From Ridgeia piscesae (lineage: Eukaryota > Annelida > Polychaeta > Sabellida > Siboglinidae): a DNA stretch of 64,000 nucleotides. The position numbers were made by a program, and so were the translations under genes. Under the pieces are notes generated by a model. That model made no database searches. It was given only the letters and a program-made list of their open reading frames with translations, and was not told the DNA's origin. The stretch spans positions 1 through 64,000 of the forward strand of contig JAODUO010000426.1 of assembly GCA_025642075.2 (NCBI GenBank), written 5' to 3'. Each line of letters starts with the position of its first letter. The stretch's first letter is position 1. Below, piece by piece: positions 12,913 to 47,880 of this stretch.

Positions 12913-12965
12913 CAAATGTGGGCATTCATACCAGCAAGTATGTTTTAAATGGGCAGGTCCTCCTG
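12772..12965. repeat. AT-centred inverted repeat (hairpin element)
   Basis: A 29-bp left arm (12772-12800) and right arm (12937-12965) are reverse complements with one mismatch, around the core CTGCCCATTTAAAACATACT. Between them lies mainly an alternating TA tract (about 12820-12909). The single strand could fold into a long hairpin. The arrangement resembles a short foldback or MITE-like element whose centre has become a TA microsatellite. A similar element lies at 63384-63548 with different arm sequences. Confidence 0.85.
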
Positions 12966-14119
12966 ATATATATATATCAGTCCATACAGGCTGTTTATAC
13001 TCTGTTTTGTTAAATTTATTTACTATTTGACCATTTCATTAACAGAATGACATTACAAACGTAAGAATAGACAAGGTAGTTTTCAAACAAACAGTATTTA
13101 GAGTACTGAAAGTGTGATTGTAAACACAAGTTGCTGTTACATAACCGACCTGGGAATGGCTGTACAGTGTACTGTAAATGTTAGGTTTGTAGTAAATTCT
13201 TGCTTTTTAATACTGGTAGTCTCCTCAGAGTGTTCCATCGCAATGTGTCACAGTCAAGCCGCGGTGGCACAGGTTTATATAGCAACCCATCCACCCATCA
13301 TTTGGATGGGTAAAACTCATTTAGGAAAGGTAGAAATACCACTGAACACAGGACGAGGTAGTAGATGAGTGAAAAGGTCTTCAATACACAACTTGACTGG
13401 CTTGTATACTTGTAATAACTATATCAACTGGCATGCATGTGTCTACCACAACATTTGTGACTGTCATATGTGTTATCCTGCATAGACACCTGTCTGCTGG
13501 TGGAACACAGAACTCACTAAAGAGAAAACGAGAGAAATCAGAGAACCAGCTAAAATATTCATTAGTCCATTAAGCAGATGACAGTCTTGATGCATTGAAA
13601 TGCCATATTAGGCTGAACACATCAGACCATGAACAAGTAGTTTTCAGTTATTTATACATACTGTGTTCATATTAATGGTGCCTGTTCTTCAAGTTATTAG
13701 CAAATTTCAAATAATGTAAAGGTTACTTTTGCTCCTTTCGTCTTCCGAAAAGTCATACATTAATCCCAGAAAATTTGGCACTGGAGATGCAAATAATTTA
13801 GTATGGCGAAAACATTGACATACACTGACCTAAGCTAGCACAACACATATTCAACAGGTCTATCAGCATAAAGCAAACACATGTTACCACGGGGTACCTC
13901 TGGTAATTCGTTTATCCATTTTGATTGTTGTGTGTAACTCAAACAGCAATTCCAGAAACTTGCCACCCATCCCACCTATTTACACTATAACATTATGCAA
14001 AGCCCTGAATGATTTGTTGTGTTTAAATAACATATATTTTCTTCTGAGACATCACGTCAAATAGGAACAGTCGAGCATATGACATGTTTATATGTACACA
14101 TTCCACACAAGAGAGACTC
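12966..14119. other. Intergenic DNA, nothing recognised
   Basis: AT-rich sequence with scattered short reading frames. No splice-bounded exon, RNA gene or repeat array was identified. Confidence 0.4.
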
Positions 14120-14275
14120 AATTTGATGCCTTCTCGATGAGATTCATTGAGGGCTAGAGGCTATATCAATCTCCTATGAACTGAGGCCAAATGGGGAATC
14201 ACAGATTCAGTCCCATGACTCTGATTACCCGAGGTGATGTTGGTAACCACTACACCACTCGGGGCACGGAGCTCG
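14120..14275 (-). mobile_element. tRNA-like SINE fragment
   Basis: The minus strand from about 14272 begins GTGCCCCGAGTGGTGTAGTG, an A-box-like tRNA head, followed by a weak B-box-like segment (GGGACTGAATC). The composition and order fit a degenerate tRNA-derived SINE, but no second copy was seen in this window, so the call rests on the head alone. Confidence 0.35.
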
Positions 14276-14795
14276 CTGTTCTTGGTAAATAACTACATAC
14301 ACTGTACACCAAATCATACCCATCCCACTATCTGTAATTAGATGTGATAACTTTGTTATCTTTGTCACTACTGTCTGCAAAATGGCACATGTGCTCTAAT
14401 ACAGTGATTACGTGTCAACAATCAGTACCAGGTAATGCTAATTTGCAATAACACAATGTTCTGTAATCTTGTGTTCACAGCATAATAACAATAACATGAT
14501 GTGTTGTCAATGAATGTGATGATTAGAATATGAATGAATTAATAGGTGAATAAATGAAGAACTTGTTAATTTCCACACCATTTTCAATATGCAGCATCTT
14601 TGTGAAGATGATTAATGTTGTAATACGCCAATACGGAAGTCTTCTTCCTCAATATTGCTAAATTGAAACTAGTGGATGAAGCACAAGGCATAATGAAACA
14701 GTATTATAATTTCATGAGTAAATTTAATTAGAGAAATAATTGGTTTAATGCTTAAACAATCAACTTTATATACTATTAATGTGTTAAACAAACTC

Positions 14796-14798
<3 letters not shown>

Positions 14799-14851
<53 letters not shown>

Positions 14852-14856
14852 ACATG

Positions 14857-14899
<43 letters not shown>
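14799..14899. repeat. (TA)n microsatellite
   Basis: About 100 bp of alternating TA interrupted once in the middle by TACATGTATA. It can form cruciform or slipped structures and is prone to length error in assemblies. Confidence 0.95.
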
Positions 14900-14901
<2 letters not shown>

Positions 14902-16171
14902 AATACAAACATTAATACAAAATCCACATTTCCAAAATACCCAGTATATAATGTATGCTAAACTGTTGGCGTATGGCTACTCTGTGTTTAAGATTAAAGC
15001 ACATCTAGACTAATGCAGGGTCCTGTCACACTGTCATTTTGATTGGCTAAGTCAGCCAGGAGCAGGTCAACCCACTTTGTGTCAACCCACTTTGACAGAT
15101 AAGACATTTCTATAACCTTGTGTAGATGCAGCCACTGTAATATGATGCCCTACAGTCGACTGCAAACTAATTTTTGGACAGGTAAAATTTCCGGGTACAG
15201 GATGGATGAGGATGCCATGAGTAGCAAAGATATTAGTCTCTGATAGAGAATGTCCAGTGTAAATAGTTAAGATAGATCTGTAGAAGTGGTAACTCATAGA
15301 ACTTGACTGGATGGAGACCAACAAGATTATTCTGAAAGTGGATGACTTAAGAGAAATTGTGTCTCCAGGAGAAAGATCAGACCGTTAGGAAAAGAAGATT
15401 ATAAGTGACAGTCAATCCAGATGTGGAGATGACGCAATATCATCTTCCAACAGTAGCAGATATAGATAGCTTCCTGTTCCATAACTTGAAAACACTACAA
15501 CTGCTTCAGGATACTCCAAAGACACATAATCTGAAGTGATCTTTTTAAAACAACTACAATACATGTGAATTTGTTTATGTTATCAACAATCTGACTTAAA
15601 TTTTTTATCCAAGGTTTGGGTAGGGTCTGAATGTGATAGTGATATTTAGTTTACTGTACTGTGCATAGTGTTCACATGCAGCATTTAAATAAACATCACC
15701 AATTTAGTTTAGTTCCAGGGGAACTTAGAACTGTTTAAATCACATTAAGTTATATAAAAATATCACATTATAATTTAAATGACAATGTCATGTTTATGTA
15801 ATTGCTATCATTAATGGATGTCATGACAGATGACACTCATTAACGCAATCAGTTCATCTGGAGGTATAATAGTGGACAAAGTAATTTGTAACAGGGATCT
15901 GCTGTGTTGAACATGAGAAATGGGACATTGTTGAATATTAAAAGATGCAGTGCTTTTAACTCAGGCTGACTGTTGTATTGCCAATAAACGTATAAAAAGG
16001 TTGTTTTGAAGTTGGACGTTTTGTTTATCATTTGAACATGTTTCGGGTTGGAAACTGTCAAATGTCAAACAATTTGGTAGGTTGTATTCTTTTAACATTA
16101 TCATAATAATCTTAATTCACAAAATTATATTAATTCATAGATATAAACCTGGGATAGGATTAAAACTGGGT
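14900..16171. other. Intergenic DNA, nothing recognised
   Basis: AT-rich. Short open frames on the minus strand around 15082-15324 and 15849-16061 lack supporting splice sites or family motifs. No RNA gene or repeat array was seen. Confidence 0.4.
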
Positions 16172-16235
16172 AATCTTCCAGTTAACTGGCCTAAATTATT
16201 AGCTGTCATAATTTAGGCCAGTTAACTGGAAGATT
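16172..16235. repeat. Perfect 28-bp inverted repeat with 8-nt loop
   Basis: Positions 16172-16199 and 16208-16235 are exact reverse complements (core CCAGTTAACTGG near each arm centre), separated by the eight bases TAGCTGTC. The arm itself contains the palindrome CAGTTAACTG. The structure is an ideal hairpin; it is not followed by a U-rich tail and lies in an AT-rich gene-poor region. It may be a foldback element or a small hairpin transcript. Confidence 0.9.
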
Positions 16236-17929
16236 CCTAAAACTGCTTCAAGATTTTAAAATTGTACTAAATAAAAGCCTTCGGAAATATAATTGTTTGT
16301 GAGTTCAACCACATCTACTTAGCCATTCAATGTCGAGAATAGCCTTAGATGTTGAACGTCAGGGCCCTCCACTCCTAGAAGCGGGTGTTCCTATCCCGAA
16401 GGCACGCCCACCTTCTTGTACAACACTTCCACAACGGCGCCCTAAAAACCAAGGCCTGATCGAGCACTGTCTCTGGCTGCTGTCACCGTCTTTCTCATTG
16501 TGTCTTTGCGTCTCTCCACTAATCTCGCTACATACTTGATTTATCAGACACACATATATACCCACCGTTTGTTTGCCCTGCCAAAACATCGGTCACAGCA
16601 ATTCCCCATGGTCAGGCAGTTGGAATTTACAGTTATTTTCATCTGGACATATCCCTGCTGTCAGACATAGCTGAGCTGTCGGCTTGGGATTACTAAGCGG
16701 AAGTCAACAGTTGCTTCGCTGTGCGCATGTGTGATACATATGTTTTTTTACCGCTTCGATTAATCTGGCTCCGTTAGGTGGCGCCACCAGTCGTTATTGT
16801 TGTATTCTTGTGTTAGTTCGATCTTCTTTTGTCTCCATTATTGAATTATCGTCTTAAACTTTAAAATAAATATTGTGTCTTGAGTTTCCTTACTCCAAAT
16901 CGGCTGGAAATGGTGAGTGTTGTACGCACTGAATTGGGTGCAATAACATGGAAAAATAATGATGCCATTGATGGTCGTTGACTCAACTTTGACGTTGGGT
17001 TAAATTTAGCGTCGTTTGTCATTGCAACAGCCAAATCTAAAATAAAAGTAATATTTTCAGTACGCTTGGTAAGCACAATTTTTAAATTAGGAACAATATT
17101 TTGGGCTTCAACTAAACGGTCTGACGTTTTGAAATTTGAAAAAAAAGCTTGATAATAAAAGCCAACACACCCCTTGGTATGTCATAATTGGCCTGTGCTA
17201 CAAGCGTTTCCATTTATGTACAATACTGCAGATACATTTTACTAATGTGAAATGATAATACCGATGTTATTCTTTATTTTAGAATATTCGTGTTACAGAA
17301 TTTTACCTTCAACATTTTAAAAGCTCGGTGGTGATCGTTTATCATAGCCTCAGAGCAGTCTGCTCACATGACCAGTAGTGCAACGTGATTGGTTATTATG
17401 CATGGGTGGCCATTTTAAAACAAACCTCATCGTCGAAGTGGGAAATTTGAATATTTTAAAAATACATACTCGTCTTGAAATACATAACAAATTATCTCCA
17501 GACAAGAGATAATATTCTGACAGGTATGTTTGAGACACAGCTTCCACACGTACACTTGATGAAGATGTTGTTTTAATTAAAAGAAACGTCAATGCTATCA
17601 AAACTAATAAAAGGTTTCCCAAAATTGATCAAAATGCCAGACCGTCGCTCACTCTCACTGACACTGTCACTCAGTCACTGCCTCTGCAGGCAAGTGAGGC
17701 AACTGTACACAAAGTAAATTGGACCGGATTCAAAGATCATGTGAAGACATTCAGTCAAATTACCTAGACTTAATAAATGTTACAGATACCCAAACTTTTA
17801 AGATTACCAAACAAATTTAGAATAGAATTAAGTTGGACAAGACAAACATGAATTGGAGTTACTCAGTTAGCTACCACACAATGACAATACTAGTCAATAC
17901 CACAGTCCAGACAGTAATCGGGTACCCCA
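16236..17929. other. Intergenic DNA with a possible promoter-like stretch
   Basis: More GC-rich than its surroundings around 16330-16820 and 17340-17720. An inverted CCAAT box (ATTGG, 17388-17392) stands upstream of TTTGAA (17446-17451). No transcription start can be assigned. A minus-strand open frame at 17350-17622 begins with a hydrophobic run but has no ATG and follows an in-frame stop, so it is not annotated as a gene. Confidence 0.3.
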
Positions 17930-19437
17930 CCATTCAACGGATTCCGGATGATTCGGCCTAAAATGGATTCAGCCCACTCGATCAGACGGATGATTCGGCC
18001 CACTTTGTTAAAATGCAGCAGTACCGTGTCGGATGTTTCGCTCCACTGGTCATGATCAGCAGAAATCAGAAAATCTAAGGATGTACAGTTTGGCCTACAC
18101 TCTTTGTACAGGTTATATACATGTATGGGAACCTGCTGCATGCGTATATGCAACATGCTCAAAATGTGGTTATTTGTGGTTATTTATTTAATGTATTAAA
18201 TTAACAATTAATTAATAAATATAATTTAGTATCGCCAGTCAGACAGATTTCAGGTCAAAAAAGTAAGATTTATTATAATAATCAATAATTATTATCTACT
18301 AAAAGTAATTATATATTTCGGGGCATACTAAAAGGCGGGCTACAATTGGCAGACCGCGCGGAAACGGCAGACCACATTCACAAAGATGCCACCGATCGGT
18401 ACGCTCCATGTTTACGAGCTTTGTTGTTGTTTGCGCGTCCGATCGTAAATATTGGAGACTTTTATTATTGTGTTGTACTAACAATTCTAAATGTAATACC
18501 GAATGGTATTACTTGTATTTATAAAATCCTAGAAATAAATTAAAATGTTAGGCCTTACTAATTAACTCTACGAGTATTCGCTCAGTCAAAAACAGAAGTC
18601 CCACATAGTCATAGATGATAGACGGCAGCTGCATACTATCGGTTTATTTAAATCGTTTGATGTAATGACTCGCCTAAGGGTACATGTGTTCATAAGGCAC
18701 TAATTCCCGTTACTGAATACCGAAACGGTCACCTGGCAGGTGAGGAATTCTGAGGCTCCCGCCATCTTTTGATGTTCTTTTATTTACTGTGAAAGGGCAT
18801 ATATGTGGATTGCACTGATAGCTGCATATTTGTTAGTGGGTGGGTGAGTAGTTCGTGTTATTGAAGGTTATTTATAGAATGTACTTCACTAAGATCATGG
18901 ACGTTATATCTGAGGCTAGCTGTCTTTTGATGTAACAACTCGCCTAACGGTACATGTTTTCATAGGACATTATACACTTGTTATTGGATGCCGGCATTTG
19001 GTGAGGACATCTGAATGTTGATGGACATTATCTCTTCACAAGTGTACGTTAACTGTAGGTCTAGTTATTACTATCACTGAGACTCATTAGTACTTATGCT
19101 ACTTATTACAATCACACTCGTTTTATCACCGCCATTAAAAGTATAACACTGATATGACTTATAGGTACAGCTGTATATTAATTTTTTTAAATTATTAAAA
19201 ATATAAAACAAAAAGAAAGGCATTTGGTGAGGACATCTGAATTAAATTAAACTAAAGTATGACTAATAACTATATAAATAAAGCATTTAATAACATAAAA
19301 AATATTAATAAAAGTTTAATAAAATACAACATATTTAAATAAATTTAATAACATAAAAAATATTAATGTAGGCCCTATACAGTCATATGCATGTTATATA
19401 TGCAGTACATGATGGTATATACATTGTATTACACGCT

Positions 19438-19485
<48 letters not shown>

Positions 19486-20060
19486 GAGATGTCATTGTTG
19501 AAGTGAAATAGTAATACTAAGAATACTGACTGTGTTGGTGGAAAATAAAAACAAACAAACAACAAATCCAAGAATTGTTATTTCGCCTTTCAAACATTGT
19601 ACATATATGCTAACTTATAGTACTGTAGTTACATTTGCTTATTACACATATGTTATTATTGAAAGACATCTCAACATCACAAGAACACCGTAAAAACAGC
19701 AACTATAAGGCGCCAACTAGAACAACGCACGTAAAGGGCCCCCACATAAACATGGAGCGTACCGATCGGTGGCATCTATGTGAATGTGGTGAATCTGGTC
19801 TGCCGTTTCCGCGCGGTCTGCCAATTGTGGCCCGCCTTTTAGTATGCCCCTATATTTCACAACAGAAGAAAAATCATCAGATTACAGGTCACCAAAAATC
19901 AGATTTCGCATCACAGGCAGGACGGACAAGTCTGCATCTGTTGCAGATATTGTTGATGTGCCCCATGCGAGCGCAGTTAAGTAGGCCAAACTTCAACAAT
20001 TGCATAAACAGACGATTTGGTCCAATGGGCCGAATCATCCAACTCCCCATTCAACAACCA
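17930..20060. mobile_element. Element bounded by long imperfect inverted repeats
   Basis: Strong inverted arms lie at about 18319-18420 and 19747-19855; they share words such as GGGGCATACTAAAAGGCGGG and GATCGGTACGCTCCATGTTT on opposite strands with only a few differences and one small indel. Farther out, weaker inverted matches continue in order: GTTTGGCCTAC at 18088-18098 against GTAGGCCAAAC at 19981-19991, and GGATGATTCGGCCC near 17988-18001 against its complement near 20028-20041. This suggests a DNA transposon or foldback element of about 2.1 kb with long terminal inverted repeats. No transposase was seen and target-site duplications could not be fixed. Inside, a direct repeat (TGTAAYRACTCGCCTAA at 18661 and 18931) is about 270 bp apart. 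Confidence 0.6.
19441..19482. repeat. (CA)n microsatellite
   Basis: About 21 CA dinucleotides inside the inverted-repeat element at 17.93-20.06 kb. Confidence 0.97.
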
Positions 20061-21149
20061 TAAGAAATGGTCAACCAGTGGTTTTAATAAAATGTGATCC
20101 ATGTTTGAACCATCAGCAAATAACAGCAAAATTGAATTTGAAGAGGAATCTCATGCCAAATAAAAACGCACTAAATTATACCAAAAACATCATTACAATA
20201 TCCAGTTCTAAGATATGTAAATTGGCACATGCCATTTCAATCCATGGACAAATAGAAATCATACTTTTTGCAGTTTAGGCCTGCTCCTCAAAAACCATGA
20301 AAACGGCCACTTACAGTCACCAAACGTGACATCATACACCATACACCTAAATACCTGATACACTTGTCATATGATACAAAAATTAAATCACTTTTTTATC
20401 GATCAAAATGTACACAAAATTAATTCATTTTTGTCTGTATACATTAGTTTCACAAGAAACTGTGGTAGGTGGTACCAGTTTAGCCTGGGTTAATGGGGTA
20501 TGTTGGGATAACTAACTAACTTAGCATAATACATCCTTGTGCCCTCACCCAGATGGTTTAGAACTGTCAGTGTCACAGTATGCAAAATAAATAGGAAGCA
20601 GTTGTCAATAATTCCCATGGCTTTTCAATGACAAATATCTCTGATGTTTCAGTTGCACTAGCTGTATTTCTGATACAACAACCACAATTCTAGTACAGTC
20701 TTAGATTAGTTTTTTTTATCATGACTCATGTGTAATATACATTTAGAAACTTTTTAAATTATGTATTGATGTATACTTTTTAATTACATTTTAGTGCTTT
20801 CTTTATATATTTATTAATTATTTTATGAATTCTGCAAAAAATCCTTTCTTATACAATAAAGTGTTACCATTTTGTACTGTAACATGGCACCACTTTTCTC
20901 TCATTCTGCTATGTTCTTTCATGCTCAGGAGAAATTGTATAAGTTTTAACCATAATGTATACTATAAATACCCACAGTAGAAATTATTATACTTGTATGC
21001 GTTTTATGAGTCTGTTACCTTAAAAATGTCATTGTCGTGTATACCAGTTTGTGAAAGTTTTATATGTGGTTGTTTAAAATCTTTTGCATGGATAACAACT
21101 TTACAGCTGAAGTAAATCAAGTAATTGATATATGCTTTACTACATCTAG
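20061..21149. other. Upstream region of MELK; 5' untranslated exon(s) not located
   Basis: AT-rich DNA before the first coding exon. The first coding exon appears to have an upstream acceptor, so transcription probably starts farther 5', but no untranslated first exon or promoter could be identified with confidence here. Confidence 0.35.
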
Positions 21150-21176
21150 GTATTGGTGAATGTGCTGTGGACAACC

Positions 21177-44079
<22,903 letters not shown>

Positions 44080-44080
44080 G

Positions 44081-44086
44081 GTGAGT
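44081..44086 (+). promoter_or_regulatory. MELK: Possible 3'-UTR splice donor
   Basis: CTATAGG followed by GTGAGTGAAG is a near-consensus 5' splice site one base after the MELK stop codon. If used, the repeats between 44.5 and about 49.7 kb would be intronic. A 3'-UTR intron this close to the stop would not be expected to trigger nonsense-mediated decay. Confidence 0.4.
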
Positions 44087-44534
44087 GAAGATATTCTCTC
44101 ATGGCCTGTGGCAGCAGATGACACGTTGACACGCATTACATATTAGGCGAGGGTTCAATTGTGATTTTCAATTACACAACCATTATTTAGAATTACACTT
44201 TAAAAACCACATACATCAATGTTACACCAACAAAACCAGTACAAATTTCATCTTCCATTATGGCGCTACATAAAGTGTCATTTACCATGTCACATCGGTC
44301 ATGTTCAGCTAAATGGTTCATATTCATATGGAGGAATGTGAACCGCATGTCTTACTAAGTAATGCTGGCTTTTACCATGTTATTATTGGAATTCATGCTT
44401 ACAAATTTCACAGTGCAATCATTTGTTATTGAAACCACCTCTGATGTGCACATGAGTATCTTCCTTTTGACTCAGATGTGGTCATGTCTTGTTATCTAAT
44501 GAATGACCTGATCTGACATATACAATATAGACAC

Positions 44535-44697
44535 ATACAGTGTCAGCACTGTGTTCAGTGTCAGTACTGTGTTCAGTGTCAGCACTGTGTTCAGTGTCAG
44601 CACTATGTTCAGTGTCAGCACTGTGTTCAGTGTCAGCACTGTGTTCAGTGTCAGCACTGTGTTCAGTGTCAGCACTGTGTTCAGTGTCAGCACTGTG
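44535..44697 (+). repeat. 18-bp minisatellite, first block
   Basis: About nine copies of an 18-bp unit, CACTGTGTTCAGTGTCAG, with TACTG and CACTATG variants. Same unit as the much larger block at 45600-47216. Confidence 0.95.
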
Positions 44698-44744
44698 CAG
44701 TTCTTGTTCTTACACTGTATCCAGTGTAGAACTGTAATTCTGTC

Positions 44745-45598
44745 CAGTTTTAGTTCCAAGAAAAACATGACAATGTCAGGTAACGCCTTGTCATTAACTT
44801 GATGAAAAAGTAGGTTCAGTGCACAGAAAACTGATGTTGTGTCAGATGTGCTGTCACCTTGTTCAGTGTCAGCAAACTGTATACAGTGCTGCACTGGTTC
44901 AGTGTGTTGTTTCCAAATGTCAAGCACCGTGCAGTGCTTTATGTGTTCAGTTCACACTGTGATGTCGGGTTTTCATGTCAGACTGTGTTAAAGGTGCGGC
45001 TGTGTTTGACCTCGAGGTTTTCGTGCAGCTACAAGGTTCAGTGTGATGGTGTTCGTGCAAGAGGGTGTTAGTGTCGACACGTGTTCAGTGTCAAGAAGTT
45101 TTTGTGTCAGACTGTGTTCAGTTCTGCAAACTGTGGGTGAGTGTCAGATATTGTTCATGGCCTGTGTTCGGGCAGATGTCAGTTGACACGGCATTACATA
45201 TTAGGCGACTGGTTAAATTTGTGATTTTAAAGTTCAAAACCCTTATTTAGATTACACTTTTCAGTGTCCACTTTTACATCAATGTTTCACCAACAAAACC
45301 AGTACAGCATTTCATGTTCCATTAGGGGTCGCTACATGTTTTCATTTACCATGTCACACGGTTTTCAGTTCAGCTAAATGGTTCATATTCATATGGAGGA
45401 ATGTGTACCGCACTGTCTTACAGTGTCAGCTGGTTTTACCATGTTATTACTGGTATTCATGTGTTACAAATTTCACAGTGAAATTTCATTTGTTATTGAA
45501 AGCCCCTGTGATTGTGCACATGAGTTCTTCCTTTTGATTTCAGATGGGGTTCATGTCTTGTTATCTAATGAATGACCTGTTTCTGACATGTAAAGTGT
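44745..45598 (+). repeat. Corrupted duplicate of the MELK terminal-exon region
   Basis: Colinear with about 43695-44530 at an offset growing from 1.05 to 1.07 kb. Shared words include GTGCTGTCACCTTGT, AACTGTATACAGTGCTGC, ATGGTTCATATTCATATGGA and CTTGTTATCTAATGAATGACC. Differences are not random: they are mostly insertions or replacements by the 18-bp repeat words GTTCAGTGT, CAGTGTCAG or ACTGTGTT. The copy of the KA1 exon (about 44950-45140) is frameshifted and lost its stop region, so it is not a usable exon. It is flanked on both sides by the 18-bp array, so the whole looks like a tandem duplication of exon plus array, or an assembly artefact. Confidence 0.85.
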
Positions 45599-45599
45599 A

Positions 45600-47216
45600 G
45601 CACTGTGTCAGTGTCAGCACTGTGTTCAGTGTCAGTACTGTGTTCAGTGTCAGCACTGTGTTCAGTGTCAGCACTGTGTTCAGTGTCAGCACTGTGTTCA
45701 GTGTCAGCACTGTGTTCAGTGTCAGCACTGTGTTCAGTGTCCTGTGTTCAGTGTCAGCACTGTGTTCAGTGTCAGCACTGTGTTCAGTGTCAGCACTGTG
45801 TTCAGTGTCAGCACTGTGTTCAGTGTCAGCACTGTGTTCAGTGTCAGCACTGTGTTCAGTGTCAGCACTGTGTTCAGTGTCGGGACTGTGTTCAGTGTCA
45901 GACTGTGTTCAGTGTCAGCACTGTGTTCAGTGTCAGCACTGTGTTCAGTGTCAGCACTGTGTTCAGTGTCAGCACTGTGTTCAGTGTCAGTACTGTGTTC
46001 AGTGTCAGCACTGTGTTCAGTGTCAGCACTGTGTTCAGTGTCAGCACTGTGTTCAGTGTCAGCACTGTGTTCAGTGTCAGCACTGTGTTCAGTGTCAGTA
46101 CTGTGTTCAGTGTCAGCACTGTGTTCAGTGTCAGCACTGTGTTCAGTGTCAGCACTGTGTTCAGTGTCAGTACTGTGTTCAGTGTCAGCACTGTGTTCAG
46201 TGTCAGCACTGTGTTCAGTGTCAGCACTGTGTTCAGTGTCAGTACTGAGTTCAGTGTCAGCACTGTGTTCAGTGTCAGCACTGTGTTCAGTGTCAGACTG
46301 TGTTCAGTGTCAGCACTGTGTTCAGTGTCAGCACTGTGTTCAGTGTCAGCACTGTGTTCAGTGTCAGGACTGTGTTCAGTGTCAGCACTGTGTTCAGTGT
46401 CAGCACTGTGTTCAGTGTCAGCACTGTGTTCAGTGTCAGCACTGTGTTCAGTGTCAGCACTGTGTTCAGTGTCAGCACTGTGTTCAGTGTCAGCACTGTG
46501 TTCAGTGTCAGCACTGTGTTCAGTGTCAGCACTGTGTTCAGTGTCAGCACTGTGTTCAGTGTCAGCACTGTGTTCAGTGTCAGCACTGTGTTCAGTGTCA
46601 GCACTGTGTTCAGTGTCAGCACTGTGTTCAGTGTCAGCACTGTGTTCAGTGTCAGCACTGTGTTCAGTGTCAGCACTGTGTTCAGTGTCAGCACTGTGTT
46701 CAGTGTCAGCACTGTGTTCAGTGTCAGCACTGTGTTCAGTGTCAGCACTGTGTTCAGTGTCAGCACTGTGTTCAGTGTCAGCACTGTGTTCAGTGTCAGC
46801 ACTGTGTTCAGTGTCAGCACTGTGTTCAGTGTCAGCACTGTGTTCAGTGTCAGCACTGTGTTCAATGTCCGCACTGTGTTCAGTGTCCGCACTGTGTTCA
46901 GTGTCAGCTCTGTGTTCAGTGTCAGCACTGTGTTCAGTGTCAGCACTGTGTTCAGTGTCAGCACTGTGTTCAGTGTCAGCACTGTGTTCAGTGTCAGCAC
47001 TGTGTTCAGTGTCAGTACAGTGTTCAGTGTCAGCACTGTGTTCAGTGTCAGCACTGTGTTCAGTGTCAGCATTGTGTTCAGTGTCAGCACTGTGTACAGT
47101 GTCAGCACTGTGTCCAGTGTCAGCACTGTGTCCAGTGTCAGCACTGTGTCCAGTGTCAGCACTGTGTCCAGTGTCAGCACTGTGTTCAGTGTCAGCACTG
47201 TTTTCAGTGTTAGAAG
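45600..47216 (+). repeat. 18-bp minisatellite, main block, about 90 copies
   Basis: Near-perfect CACTGTGTTCAGTGTCAG units, with rare TACTG, GGGACTG, TCCGCACTG and, at the 3' edge, TGTCCAGTG variants. One unit lacks several bases near 45740. Since 18 is divisible by three, all frames without stops appear open on both strands; these are not proteins. Confidence 0.97.
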
Positions 47217-47880
47217 GTACAGCGCAATGTTGTATCATTCATGGAAACAAACACTAAACACCTCGTCTGTCCTCCACAACCTCCGCTGAGACCGATTAAC
47301 CATTTTGTGTTGATGTGCCTTTGAGCTTAGTTTCCAAGGATTTAGGCACAATAGAAGTTAACTTATTAATAATCAAAAGTCGGGTAATTCCGTAACGGAC
47401 ACAACATTACAATTCAACAAATGTTACCATCCTGTTTCCAAGAAGATGAATACACTACAAACACCTGTCATTTTACACTGGCCACTTTGTTGAAAACAAT
47501 AGTCTGTTGTCGTTTACATTTGTTGTGTGTGTGTGATGTTTGACTCGTTTTGTTGTAAGGTGATGGTGATGTTGCCATATCTCCAAGATAACCAAAGTAA
47601 CACATTTTGTGACACATTAATTTATTTATGAAGAGAACCCACCTGAGTATACGAGCACTCCCATGATACCTGATGCATAACATTAATGTACGTCTTGGGG
47701 CAATCTATCAAGTTACCTGTGGTAGCTGTCATGACTGTCTACACCCACTGACACTGACACATCCGGTGCCTGGGGAGAGGCAGGCACAGAAGTCATTGCC
47801 CTCCAAGTCTTTCAGATGTGGGTGGTCTTTGTTCACCAGGTGGAGCCTCTGTTTTCAGCTTTCCCAGTAACTGTTGTAAG
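47217..47880 (+). other. Unique spacer between two arrays
   Basis: No coding exon recognised. If the MELK 3' UTR is spliced, its final exon could begin here or beyond; the stretch 47680-47870 is more GC-rich and ends in CAGCTTTCCCAG, but no acceptor can be chosen. Confidence 0.35.

Noticed and set aside
13220..13380. Similarity to 21300-21430 (AGGTAGAAATA, GGATGGGTAA words) as a shared repeat
   Set aside because: Only a few short words match and order is not well kept; could be chance.
17350..17622. Minus-strand frame with a hydrophobic, signal-peptide-like start
   Set aside because: It opens with TTG, has an in-frame stop just upstream and no ATG before the hydrophobic run.
44950..45140. 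Second KA1 exon of MELK or a MELK paralogue
   Set aside because: It is the corrupted duplicate of 43902-44079, frameshifted by repeat-word insertions and without the stop region.
45605..47289. Open frames of 300-550 codons on both strands of the 18-bp array
   Set aside because: The unit length is a multiple of three; all are simple repeats with no start context or domain.
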